Assembly (NCBI GenBank): GCA_948847595.1
Contig: CAQOGY010000019.1
Coordinates: 1 to 60,688 of the forward strand
Reading direction: 5' to 3'
DNA from: an uncultured Bacteroides sp.
GTDB lineage: Bacteria > Bacteroidota > Bacteroidia > Bacteroidales > Bacteroidaceae
DNA: 60,688 nt
A program made the position numbers and the translations under genes. The notes under the pieces were generated by a model. That model saw nothing but the letters and a program-made list of their open reading frames with translations. It did not search any database and had not been told where the DNA came from. Positions 34,993 to 43,104 of the stretch are shown here, in pieces. Positions within the stretch are counted from its first letter, which is position 1; every line of letters begins with the position of its first letter.

Positions 34993-35934
34993 TTACAGAG
35001 CACCTACTTCTTTCAAAGCAGCGTTTGTTCCGTGAACAGCTTTTGCGCTGGCAGCAAACTTAGCTTTTTCGTCAGCGTTCAGATCCAGTTCAACGATCTT
35101 TTCGATACCGTTCTTGCCAAGGATTACAGGAACACCGATGCAAATGTCTGATTCACCGTATTCTCCCTCCAGATATACTGAACAAGGGATCATCTTCTTT
35201 TGGTCGTGAAGGATAGATTCAACTACGAATGCTCCTGCTGCACCCGGTGCATACCATGCAGAAGTACCCAGCAACTTAGTCAGAGTAGCACCACCCACCA
35301 TAGTAGCAGCAGCCACTTCGTTCAGTTTTTCTTCAGAGATGAAGTTAGTTACAGGCATACCTTTGTAAGTAGCGAAGCGAGTCAAAGGAATCATAGTAGT
35401 ATCACCGTGACCACCGATAACCATACCTTCTACTTCGTTGGCGTTGCAGCCCAAAGCCTGAGACAAGAAATATTTGAAACGAGAGCTGTCCAGTGCGCCA
35501 CCCATACCGATGATGCGGTTCTTCGGCAAGCCCAGAGCTTTCAATGACAGGTAAGTCATTGTATCCATCGGGTTAGAGATAACAACAAGGATTGCATTGG
35601 GAGAATATTTCAAGATGTTTTCTGCCACTGATTTAACGATACCAGCGTTTACACCGATCAGTTCTTCGCGAGTCATACCCGGTTTACGAGGAATACCTGA
35701 AGTAATTACAACAACGTCAGAGTTAGCAGTCTGAGCATAGTCGTTAGTGCAGCCTACTACAGTTGTGTCGAAACCCAACAGTTGAGCTGTCTGCATCATA
35801 TCCATTGCTTTACCTTCTGAAACGCCTTCTTTAACGTCCAGCATTACTACTTCGTCTGCTACTTCATTGAAAGCAAGTACATTTGCACATGTAGCACCTA
35901 CGTTACCTGCGCCTACTACGGTTACTTTTGACAT
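34993..35934 (-). CDS. mdh: Malate dehydrogenase
   Basis: A 313-residue NAD-dependent malate dehydrogenase of the LDH-like type. The NAD-binding motif is GAGNVGA (8-14); other marks are ITSGIPRKPGMTREELIGVN, the substrate Arg pair in RKPGM, SNPMDTM and the catalytic His in GGHGDTTM (about 175). It interconverts malate and oxaloacetate, in Bacteroides part of the reductive branch to fumarate and succinate. Codon use (TCT, GCT, CTG, GAA) is that of a highly expressed gene. It is single-gene, with a promoter at 35985-35992. Confidence 0.97.
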   Translation of the reverse strand: MSKVTVVGAGNVGATCANVLAFNEVADEVVMLDVKEGVSEGKAMDMMQTAQLLGFDTTVVGCTNDYAQTANSDVVVITSGIPRKPGMTREELIGVNAGIVKSVAENILKYSPNAILVVISNPMDTMTYLSLKALGLPKNRIIGMGGALDSSRFKYFLSQALGCNANEVEGMVIGGHGDTTMIPLTRFATYKGMPVTNFISEEKLNEVAAATMVGGATLTKLLGTSAWYAPGAAGAFVVESILHDQKKMIPCSVYLEGEYGESDICIGVPVILGKNGIEKIVELDLNADEKAKFAASAKAVHGTNAALKEVGAL

Positions 35935-35984
35935 AATACTATATATTTAAAAAGTTGATAATTTGTTTCATCTATTTTGCGCGA

Positions 35985-35992
35985 CAAAATTA
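35985..35992 (-). promoter_or_regulatory. -7 box of mdh
   Basis: TAATTTTG on the minus strand matches TAnnTTTG; the start codon is 51 bp downstream. The -33 is only CTTT-like. Confidence 0.6.
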
Positions 35993-36080
35993 CAACGATA
36001 ATCCTAATTAAAGAAATTTTTCCGTAATAATTTTCGTTAAAGAAAATGCCCAAGACTATGTTACTCTGTTACGAAATGAT

Positions 36081-36088
36081 TACTTTTG
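36081..36088 (+). promoter_or_regulatory. -7 box of the coiled-coil protein gene
   Basis: TACTTTTG, 29 bp before the ATG at 36117. There is no clear TTTG at -33. Confidence 0.55.
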
Positions 36089-36116
36089 TGCCCGTTATCG
36101 ATTAACAATTGGAACT

Positions 36117-36989
36117 ATGAACAAAAAAAGCCTTCTTATTGCAGCTGTAGCTGTTTTGGTGATAGCGATTATCGGCATCACTTATTTGTTGTTTACTGAA
36201 AAGAAAGCCAATCGCGAGCTGGTACAGGAATTTCAGTTGGATAAGGAAGATTTGGAGAATGAATATAGCCAGTTTGTGCAAAAGTATGATGAGTTAAAGT
36301 TTACGGTAACTAATGACTCTCTCGCACTGTTGCTGGAGCAGGAACAATTGAAAACTCAACGATTGCTCGAAGAACTCCGTACCGTGAAAAGCTCGAATGC
36401 AACGGAAATCCGTCGTTTGAAAAAGGAGCTTGCCACTTTGCGTAAGATATTGGTAGGCTACGTCAATCAAATAGACTCACTGGACAGAATCAATAAGCGC
36501 CAGCAACAGGTGATTGCAGACGTTACGCAGAAATACAACACTGCTTCACAGCAAATCAGTACACTTTCCAAAGAAAAGGAGAATCTGGATAAGAAGGTGA
36601 CACTGGCTGCCCAGCTCGATGTGACCAATATCCGTATCGAACCGCGCAATAAACGGGGGAAGGTTGCAAAGAAAGTGAAAGACATCGTGAAGCTGGCTAT
36701 CAGCTTTACAGTCGTGAAGAATATTACGGCAGAGAATGGCGAACGTACCATCTATATACGTATCACCAAACCGGATAATGACGCACTGACCAAGAGTGCA
36801 TCCAACACTTTCTCTTACGAAAACCGTACACTGACTTACTCCATCAAAAAGTATATCGAATACAACGGTGAGGAACAGAACGTGAATGTATTCTGGGATG
36901 TGGAAGAGTTTTTGTATGCCGGAAACTATCGTTTGGATATCTTCGAGGGCGGAAATCTGATCGGCTCTCAGAAGTTTACGCTGGACTAA
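36117..36989 (+). CDS. Membrane-anchored coiled-coil protein, function unknown
   Basis: A 290-residue protein with one N-terminal TM helix (about 5-26), then a long coiled coil (about 30-165, with regular Glu/Leu/Lys heptads). A C-terminal beta-rich domain (about 170-290; VTNIRIEPRNKRGK to GSQKFTLD) carries several charged strands. The TM anchor lacks a signal-peptidase site, so the coiled coil should face the periplasm on a fixed membrane anchor. The family looks typical of Bacteroidales, but no function is known to me. It is monocistronic: its own promoter and a strong terminator frame it. Confidence 0.8.
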   Translation: MNKKSLLIAAVAVLVIAIIGITYLLFTEKKANRELVQEFQLDKEDLENEYSQFVQKYDELKFTVTNDSLALLLEQEQLKTQRLLEELRTVKSSNATEIRRLKKELATLRKILVGYVNQIDSLDRINKRQQQVIADVTQKYNTASQQISTLSKEKENLDKKVTLAAQLDVTNIRIEPRNKRGKVAKKVKDIVKLAISFTVVKNITAENGERTIYIRITKPDNDALTKSASNTFSYENRTLTYSIKKYIEYNGEEQNVNVFWDVEEFLYAGNYRLDIFEGGNLIGSQKFTLD

Positions 36990-37007
36990 CCGATATAAAT
37001 TCAAGAA

Positions 37008-37052
37008 AAAAATGCGCCAATAAGCAGTAAAAGGCTTTTTGGCGCATTTTTC
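37008..37052 (+). terminator. Terminator after the coiled-coil protein gene
   Basis: AAAATGCGCCAA (37009-37020) pairs with TTGGCGCATTTT (37039-37050), flanked by A's and T's, so it can work both ways. Confidence 0.88.
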
Positions 37053-37097
37053 TATTAGAAAAAGGTTAACTTTGTGAAAACTAATAGAATAATACGT

Positions 37098-37673
37098 ATG
37101 AAAAAGCACTTGACTCAGCTACTGCTATCATTACTGTTTCTGGTGGTGACAGCCATGACTTGCGATGAACAGGATTTGGCTGAACCGATAGACATCTCCT
37201 GTACTTTGAAAGAAGTGGAGTTATATCATTGGGATAATGCAGGTGAGAAACCTAAGGAGGCTCTTGATAACAAAGTTCTCAAAGAAGCTTATATGATGGA
37301 GATTCGTTTGCTGACAGATGCGGGGGAAAAAGATCCGGAATCTTATGACGCTGATCATTATCTTCGCCATGTATTATCGGATGGCATCAAAAAGATTCAG
37401 ATATTTACGGAAACAGCTTTTAATGAAGAATTTCCCGCAGGAGCAGAAGTCACTTCCTGCTTTTATGACTATCCAAAGACGTTTGTTAAAGATCAGCAGA
37501 CAGATTATACTGTTAATGGAGGGGTTATATCCATGATAGATGAAGTAAACAAGATATATAAGGCGTTATTGACCATTCCCCAATCAGGCGGAGAGTTCCG
37601 TTTTCGTGTAGTGCTGACAATGGAAAGCGGTGAAACGGTTGAACGGCTGAGCGATCCGGTTACTTTCTATTAA
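37098..37673 (+). CDS. Probable lipoprotein of unknown function
   Basis: A 191-residue exported protein. The start is ATG 37098 (MKKHLTQLLLSLLFLVVTAMTC) because it begins the signal peptide; an in-frame GTG lies 24 bp upstream. The Cys at about 22, after VTAMT and followed by acidic residues (DEQD), may be a lipidated Cys; acidic residues after Cys are the surface-export mark of Bacteroidetes lipoproteins. The lipobox itself is imperfect. The mature part is beta-rich. The barrel gene follows after 11 bp, so the two likely work together at the outer membrane. Confidence 0.7.
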   Translation: MKKHLTQLLLSLLFLVVTAMTCDEQDLAEPIDISCTLKEVELYHWDNAGEKPKEALDNKVLKEAYMMEIRLLTDAGEKDPESYDADHYLRHVLSDGIKKIQIFTETAFNEEFPAGAEVTSCFYDYPKTFVKDQQTDYTVNGGVISMIDEVNKIYKALLTIPQSGGEFRFRVVLTMESGETVERLSDPVTFY

Positions 37674-37684
37674 ATCTGCTGTCT

Positions 37685-38587
37685 ATGAAGAAAGTACATT
37701 TATTAGCCATGCTATTGTTTACTGCATGTGTTGTGCCTGTATCGCAGGCGCAGGAAAGCCTGTTTCTTAAAGATCCATCTACCAAGAATAAGTTGCTACA
37801 GTTAGACTTGGATGTGGGAACCTGTTTTGACCTGGCTTATCGGGGGAAGGGAAATATGTACACTGCAATGTCGGACCGGAAATCTGTGTTTCCTGCTATC
37901 AACCTTCGTTTGCAACATTTCTTTTCGCGTAAATGGGGATGGTATACGAATATCCGTTTGGGGATTCCCGTGAAATATAGGCGGGATTGTTATACTGAAT
38001 TAGTCCATGCAGTCGAAGCGAATTACTATGTGAATAATCTCATACCGGGAACGCAAAAACCGGACGTTAATCCCTGTCTGGATTTTGGTGTTGCTTATCG
38101 CTTTGAAAATTCCCATTGGGCTTTTTATCCTCGTTTGGGGATTGGTGTGAATAGCATTTCCTATCAGCGTGTTTGTGCGGAACTAAAGAAAAAAGGAGGA
38201 AATGAATTATATAAGATAGAGTATAGAGGGGATGATGAAAGTAACTATGGTAGTGAGAGTATCGATGCTTTTATTCTTTCGGCAGGTATTACCGCCAACT
38301 ATAAGCTCAGTCGAAATTGTTTTTTACTGTTGAATGTCAATTATATACAGCCATTGGGGAGATTTACTTATCGTAAATATGTAACAGACCTTTATACGGG
38401 AGAAAAGGTGGAGAGAGGAGTCTATAAAAGTTCTACATTCGCCCGTGATCTGAATGTAAGTGTCGGATTCGGATTCCCTTTTTATCTGGGAAGAAAGACT
38501 AATAAAAAATCATCGCATAGAGAAAGAACCAGGCAGCTGATGGAACAGAAACGGAAAACATACGGGTTGTTTCCGGGAAATAAGTAG
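37685..38587 (+). CDS. Outer membrane beta-barrel-like protein of unknown function
   Basis: A 300-residue exported protein. The signal peptide (about 1-22) ends in VSQAQ. The mature chain alternates strands with aromatic girdle residues (INLRLQHFFSRKWGWYTNIRLGIPV, WAFYPRLGIGVNSISY, FILSAGITANYKLSRN, LNVSVGFGFPFYLG), the look of an 8-12 strand barrel. The C-terminus has a basic tail (about 275-300), unusual for a barrel end. It is cotranscribed with the lipoprotein gene upstream. Function unknown. Confidence 0.75.
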   Translation: MKKVHLLAMLLFTACVVPVSQAQESLFLKDPSTKNKLLQLDLDVGTCFDLAYRGKGNMYTAMSDRKSVFPAINLRLQHFFSRKWGWYTNIRLGIPVKYRRDCYTELVHAVEANYYVNNLIPGTQKPDVNPCLDFGVAYRFENSHWAFYPRLGIGVNSISYQRVCAELKKKGGNELYKIEYRGDDESNYGSESIDAFILSAGITANYKLSRNCFLLLNVNYIQPLGRFTYRKYVTDLYTGEKVERGVYKSSTFARDLNVSVGFGFPFYLGRKTNKKSSHRERTRQLMEQKRKTYGLFPGNK

Positions 38588-38746
38588 CCATTTAATCATT
38601 TCTTTGCAATGATGAGCGAATAGAATTTAGCCTTTATACAAAGTTTGAAAAAGAAAAAACTCTGCCATTCACAACAATTGGATTAACATTCTTATGATAT
38701 ACTTACGTGTCAGCTAGTCTCTCTATAAAAATAAAAACTATAAATT
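38588..38746. other. Intergenic, nothing recognised
   Basis: AT-rich sequence after the barrel gene without clear terminator, promoter or ORF. The repeat-rich region begins at 38747. Confidence 0.4.
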
Positions 38747-39204
38747 GCTGTCATCTGTCACTTTGTTGGGTATAATATCTTGAATATGAGTGATTAATGA
38801 GGTGACGGCAGTAGGTGACGGCAGTGTGACGGCAAATTTTGCTGTCACACTGCCTTGTTTTCAATGGTTCCTTATGGTCTGTTTGTAGTTCTATATAGAG
38901 CTTTTTAGTTTCTCCCGTTTGAAACTTTTGTTTCTTCAGCTTGGAACTAAAGTTTCATCGGCTTGAAACTAAAGTTTCAAAGCCTTGAAACCAAAGTTTC
39001 GGACGCTTGAAAACATTGGTTCCAGCGTATGGAAACTAGTTATACTAGAGTGTATGATGTCAAAAGTCAATAGTAGCGAGTTCAGTGTAGTCGATGTGCG
39101 TGTGACGGCAATAGTTGTCATCACCGTGCCGTCACCTGTTGCCGTCACAGCGTTAAGCATTGACTATGAGTGTGTTATTTGTGTTTTTGTGATGGGTGAC
39201 AGCA
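38747..39204. repeat. Dispersed GTGACGGCA motif in both orientations (iteron-like)
   Basis: The motif GTGACGGCA occurs at 38802-38810, 38815-38823, 38826-38834 and 39112-39120. Its complement TGCCGTCAC is at 39127-39135 and 39140-39148. One-base variants are at 38747-38754, 38840-38848 and 39196-39204. Facing copies form hairpins (38826-38848; 39112-39148). The copies flank the 22-bp palindromic array at 38919-39039. This looks like a protein-binding cluster upstream of the recombinase. Confidence 0.7.
38919..39039. repeat. Tandem 22-bp palindromic repeat array
   Basis: Six units start at 38919, 38941, 38963, 38985, 39007 and 39028 (22, 22, 22, 22, 21 bp and a partial). Each contains GAAACT-AA-AGTTTC or a close variant, an imperfect palindrome, preceded by GC-TT. 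There are no unique spacers between the units, so this is not CRISPR. It lies about 330 bp before the recombinase gene. Confidence 0.8.
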
Positions 39205-39369
39205 ATAATTGGATAAACAATACATAGAGAGAGAAGCCGGTTGATACATCTATTATGATAGGATTTATCAGATTGATAATCGTTTAAGAGCTTTTTAGGT
39301 GCCTTAACGACAAAACAAGTGGCTGATTGTGTTATATTCCCTAAGTAACCAAATAAAAATAACAAGATT

Positions 39370-40320
39370 ATGAAACAGAAAAGAGCTAAAATTGGATTTA
39401 CCGGATGTGCCAAAGCGTATATCCGGAGTTTGCAGGAAGAAGGGCGCTATTCTACGGCACATGTGTATAAGAATGCGGTTCTTTCATTTACGAGATTTCA
39501 TGGCAGTACGTATATTGCATTCGAGCAGATCACTCGCGAGTCTTTGCGACGTTACGGACAATACCTGTACGATTGCAAACTGAAACTCAATACGATCTCT
39601 ACCTATATGCGAATGCTGCGCTGTATTTACAATCGTGGTGTGGAAGCTGGTATCGCCCGTTTTATCCCCCGATTGTTTCGTGATGTATATACCGGTGTGG
39701 ATGTCCGGCAGAAAAAGGCAATGCCCGTAAAGGAACTGCATACACTTCTTTATAAAACACCCCAGTCTAAGTACTTGCGGCGTACTCAGGAGATTGCCCG
39801 ACTGATGTTCCAGTTCTGCGGAATGCCTTTTGCGGATTTTGCGCATTTGGAAAAGTCGGCATTGGCACAAGGGGTATTGAGATATAACCGTATCAAGACA
39901 GGCACTTCGGTTAGTCTTGAGGTGCTGGAGTCATCTCTGCCAACGATCAGTAAACTTCGCAATAATGACCCTGTTCGGGAAGATGGAACGAATTATTTAT
40001 TCAGTATTCTGAGAGGGAATAAAAGCCCAAAAGGTGAAAGCATGTATAAAGAATACCAGTCGGCGCTTCGTCGGTTCAATAATCAGCTGAAAAGTCTTTC
40101 AAGGGAACTTCACTTAAAGTCGGCTGTCACCTCATATACCATCCGCCATTCTTGGGCAACGAATGCCAAATACCAGGGTATACCTATTGAAATGATCAGT
40201 GAATCATTGGGACACAAATCTATTAAGACGACTCAAATCTACCTGAAAGGTTTTGAACTGGAAAAGAGAACAGAAGCAAATCGGTTGAATTGTTTTTACG
40301 TTGAAAACTGCAATAATTAG
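39370..40320 (+). CDS. Tyrosine site-specific recombinase (Tsr/Mpi type)
   Basis: A 316-residue recombinase with an N-terminal SAM-like core-binding domain (about 10-105) and a C-terminal catalytic domain. Visible catalytic features are the beta-hairpin Lys (RIKTG), Arg II in TIRHSW (about 260), His in LGHKS, and the nucleophile Tyr in TTQIYL (about 294). The usual Arg I site reads QFCGMPFADFA, with Cys where FYxRGM is expected. Short recombinases of this kind in Bacteroides invert nearby promoters. A pair of 24-bp inverted repeats begins 43 bp after the stop, its likely substrate. The start ATG follows an A-rich leader. Confidence 0.9.
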   Translation: MKQKRAKIGFTGCAKAYIRSLQEEGRYSTAHVYKNAVLSFTRFHGSTYIAFEQITRESLRRYGQYLYDCKLKLNTISTYMRMLRCIYNRGVEAGIARFIPRLFRDVYTGVDVRQKKAMPVKELHTLLYKTPQSKYLRRTQEIARLMFQFCGMPFADFAHLEKSALAQGVLRYNRIKTGTSVSLEVLESSLPTISKLRNNDPVREDGTNYLFSILRGNKSPKGESMYKEYQSALRRFNNQLKSLSRELHLKSAVTSYTIRHSWATNAKYQGIPIEMISESLGHKSIKTTQIYLKGFELEKRTEANRLNCFYVENCNN

Positions 40321-40363
40321 AATAGAATATAATCAGAGTGCTGGATATTAGTGTGTTATCATG

Positions 40364-40659
40364 TCTATTACTTCTTAGGTAACGGAAATAAATACGACGC
40401 AAAGATATATAAAAAGAATCTCATATCCCAAACTTATTATACATTATTTTATTTCTCTGACTTAAGAAAATAAAATAACGCTATGAGAACACGAATACCA
40501 CTGACTTCATGTTCCGAACCCTTATTGTTTGTCATCCGACAAAATCTCCTTCATAACCCTTTTATACAGTGCTTCTCGCAAAGGCCGCTGCCTTTTTCGC
40601 TTCTTTTCCCCTATGTGTAAAGTCCGGTAATGGACTTCCGTTACCTAAGAAGTAATAGA
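40364..40659. mobile_element. Invertible DNA segment (inverton) with 24-bp inverted repeats
   Basis: The left repeat 40364-40387 and right repeat 40636-40659 are perfect reverse complements (24 of 24). Each repeat holds its own inner dyad ATTAC-N7-GTAAC, the shape of a tyrosine recombinase core with a 7-bp crossover spacer. The 248 bp between them carry a promoter (40400-40432) facing left. The recombinase gene lies just upstream. Inversion itself is inferred. Confidence 0.85.
40400..40432 (-). promoter_or_regulatory. Promoter inside the invertible segment
   Basis: On the minus strand TTTG (40432-40429), 21 bp, then TATCTTTG (40407-40400), a full consensus match. Transcription would start near 40393 and leave the segment through the left repeat, antisense to the recombinase. 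After inversion it would point right, toward 40660-41320. Confidence 0.8.
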
Positions 40660-40869
40660 TAAATGTAAGTAGTAAATTGTGACACGCAATTCAAACAACA
40701 AGCTCATTTTGCATGCCTTCTATTTACTTTGGTTCTGAATTTATCCATTGGGATATATGCTTGTAAAGGTACACACACAGTGACAAAATAAAGAGAATGA
40801 ACATTGCTTCGATGTGGGCAATGTCTTAAAAAGGGTTTTTAGTTTACTTATTTAAAAGTAAAAGAAGAA

Positions 40870-41061
40870 ATGGAAAGTTTATGGAAAGTCTGGTTCTCCA
40901 GAAGGAGAAAGGTGTATGTTCGGATAGCCCGTCAATATGGTTCCACTCCGTGGCGGGTGTATTATTTAGGACATGGAGGCAGGTGCAGGTCGCTCAAAGA
41001 CATGCAGATATTGGAAGCGTTACAGCGGCAGGGAGTTATTTCGCATATTTACCCTTGGTGA
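40870..41061 (+). CDS. Small basic HTH-like protein
   Basis: A 63-residue protein, MESLWKVWFSRRRKVYVRIARQ at the N-terminus cut here at 20 or so residues, rich in Arg, Tyr and Trp. The segment IARQYGSTPWRVYYLGHG, followed by RCRSLKDMQILEALQRQGVI, resembles a minimal XRE/Cro-like helix-turn-helix (x-VY-x-GHG, then a helix with D and L). It has no membrane segment. A second frame from 40881 is less convincing. The gene lies 210 bp right of the invertible segment and before a double terminator, so it is the only candidate protein product of the switch. Not identified by search. Confidence 0.5.
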   Translation: MESLWKVWFSRRRKVYVRIARQYGSTPWRVYYLGHGGRCRSLKDMQILEALQRQGVISHIYPW

Positions 41062-41227
41062 TAATTGACTGAAAAATACTTGAACATATTTAATTATGTG
41101 TCCGACAGAAATATGAATAATTATAAAATATGGGGTGAGATGTTTTTCTAAAAAGGTTACTGTGAAGTACCCGAACGGGGATAAACCCTTTATAGCATGT
41201 GTATGTTTCCCACAACATGCTTATTGC

Positions 41228-41280
41228 TTATATAAACGGAGTCTCTTGGATGCCCGTTTTATATAATTGTTTGTTTTTGT
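41228..41280 (+). terminator. First terminator of the island transcript
   Basis: TTATATAAACGG (41228-41239) pairs with CCGTTTTATATAA (41254-41266) with one bulged base, then a T/G-rich run to 41280. Confidence 0.65.
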
Positions 41281-41282
41281 TT

Positions 41283-41320
41283 AAGTACATTCTGTCCTGG
41301 TGAGGAAGGATGTACTTTTT
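41283..41320 (+). terminator. Second terminator of the island transcript
   Basis: AAGTACAT (41283-41290) pairs with ATGTACTT (41310-41317), with an inner TCC/GGA stem and a T-run to 41320. Plus-strand polarity. Confidence 0.8.
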
Positions 41321-41369
41321 TATGCCCGAAGGTCCGGAATCAGATAGTTACGAAGGTCCGGTCGGAAGA

Positions 41370-42242
41370 TCAGCGCCTTCCGTCCGCTCCCCACATCATC
41401 TTGCTGCGGAGGGTATCGAAGAAAATATGATTGAACCGTTTCACTACTTTTATACTGTAGTCTGCCCGGCGAATGGTCAGCTGAGTTGTCTCCTTGCACG
41501 TTTCGCTGCTGCCGTCGATGGCAACGAGGAAGTTATGGCTGCGGCTTTCCACGTCCAGCGTGATTTCCCAGTCGTCACGAATGACGATAGGACGGACGTT
41601 GAGGCTGTGCGGAGCTACCGGGGTAATGGCGATCGTATTGGAATGAGGAACGATGATCGGGCCGCCTACGCTTAATGAATACGCAGTAGAGCCGGTAGGA
41701 GTGGCAATCACCAGTCCGTCTGCCTGATAAGTATTCAGATAAGCACCGTTGATCGCAGTGCGGATGCTGATCATAGAAGAACTGTCCCGCTTGAGCACCG
41801 CAATTTCGTTGAGGGCATAAGGCGATTCCTGGAGATTTCTGTCATTGCAGATAAGCTGCAATACACTTCGTTCCTCCACACTGTATCTGCCTGCCTGAAT
41901 CTCTTCGAAAGTCACCTCCATCTCTTCGGGTGAAACATCGGCAAGAAATCCCAGTCGCCCTGTGTTGATGCCGAGAATGGGGATTTGTTTTCTACCCACC
42001 CGGCGGGCAGCTTTCAGAAATGTGCCGTCACCTCCGATGCTGATAACCATATCGGCTGTGAAGTCGTTGCCTTCGAGCAGGGCGTCGACAGGCACTTCCA
42101 TTTTTAAATCTGCCGTCAGGAACTGGTAAAACTCCCGGCACATACAGATTTCCGCTCCCTGCTTCTTGAGAAGCTCGAACAGTCTGAGTGCATGCAAAGA
42201 CTTTTTAGGCTGATACGTATTTCCGAAAATGGCAAATTTCAT
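41370..42242 (-). CDS. nadK: NAD kinase
   Basis: A cytoplasmic NAD kinase (about 290 residues) that makes NADP+. The start is placed at ATG 42242 ([15 protein letters not shown]), matching the family's first strand; the frame is open 219 bp further upstream, but that part runs into the pdxJ promoter. Motifs: [16 protein letters not shown] (GGDGT loop), [20 protein letters not shown], and [23 protein letters not shown]. Length is normal. It is divergent from pdxJ. Minus-strand polarity means it converges with the island terminators at 41228-41320. Confidence 0.96.
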
Positions 42243-42361
42243 AAGCTGTTTCATTAGTTTCGGTTGCAAAATTGGCATTTTTTCTTGGATTTCTACTTTA
42301 AATAACCAAAAAAGAACTGAGAATGCGTTTCGTATTATTAGGCAACTAATAATAATATTTG

Positions 42362-42369
42362 TATTTTTG
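42362..42369 (+). promoter_or_regulatory. -7 box of pdxJ operon
   Basis: TATTTTTG matches TAnnTTTG, 22 bp before the pdxJ ATG at 42391. Confidence 0.65.
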
Positions 42370-42390
42370 CGGCAAATATTGCGTAAAACT

Positions 42391-43104
42391 ATGACTAAAT
42401 TAAGTGTAAACATAAACAAGGTTGCTACATTGAGAAATGCACGCGGAGGGGATACCCCCAATGTGGTGAAGGTAGCACTTGATTGTGAAGCTTTCGGGGC
42501 TGACGGTATTACTGTTCATCCCCGTCCCGACGAACGCCACATCCGCCGGGCAGATGTATATGATCTGCGTCCGTTGTTGCGGACCGAATTCAATATCGAG
42601 GGCTACCCGTCGCCGGAGTTTATAGACCTGGTATTGAAAGTGAAACCTCATCAGGTGACGCTGGTTCCTGACGATCCTTCGCAGATTACTTCCAACTCCG
42701 GTTGGGATACAAAAGCAAATCTGGAATTTCTGTCGGAAGTTCTCGATCAGTTCAACAGCGCAGGCATCCGTACTTCCGTCTTTGTTGCCGCCGATCCGGA
42801 GATGGTGGAATATGCGGCAAAAGCAGGTGCCGACCGTGTGGAACTTTATACGGAACCCTATGCTACGGCATATCCGAAGAATCCGGAAGCGGCTGTTGCC
42901 CCATTTGTGGAAGCAGCCAAAACAGCCCGCAAACTGGGCATCGGCTTGAACGCCGGACACGACTTGAGTCTTGTGAATTTAAACTATTTCTATAAAAACA
43001 TTCCTTGGGTGGACGAAGTATCCATAGGTCATGCCTTGATCAGCGACGCATTGTATCTGGGACTGGAACGTACTATTCAGGAATATAAAAACTGTCTACG
43101 CTAA
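42391..43104 (+). CDS. pdxJ: Pyridoxine 5'-phosphate synthase
   Basis: PdxJ joins 1-deoxyxylulose 5-phosphate with 3-amino-2-oxopropyl phosphate to give pyridoxine phosphate, the last ring-forming step of the DXP-dependent vitamin B6 route. The start is ATG 42391 ([20 protein letters not shown]), since the promoter lies just upstream. Motifs: [55 protein letters not shown] and [13 protein letters not shown]. At 237 residues it has the family's usual length. The stop overlaps the next gene's start (TAATG). Confidence 0.97.

Noticed and set aside
38919..39039. CRISPR array
   Set aside because: Units are contiguous with no unique spacers, the repeat itself drifts, and no cas gene is near.
40881..41072. 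Alternative 63-codon frame overlapping the small HTH-like ORF
   Set aside because: Its sequence looks non-native (no clear secondary-structure pattern) and it begins inside the other ORF; the 40870 frame has the better charged, helix-forming sequence.
42243..42461. Upstream extension of nadK and matching extension of pdxJ (42229-42390)
   Set aside because: Both are open frames read through the divergent promoter region; family starts and the -7 box at 42362-42369 favour the inner starts.
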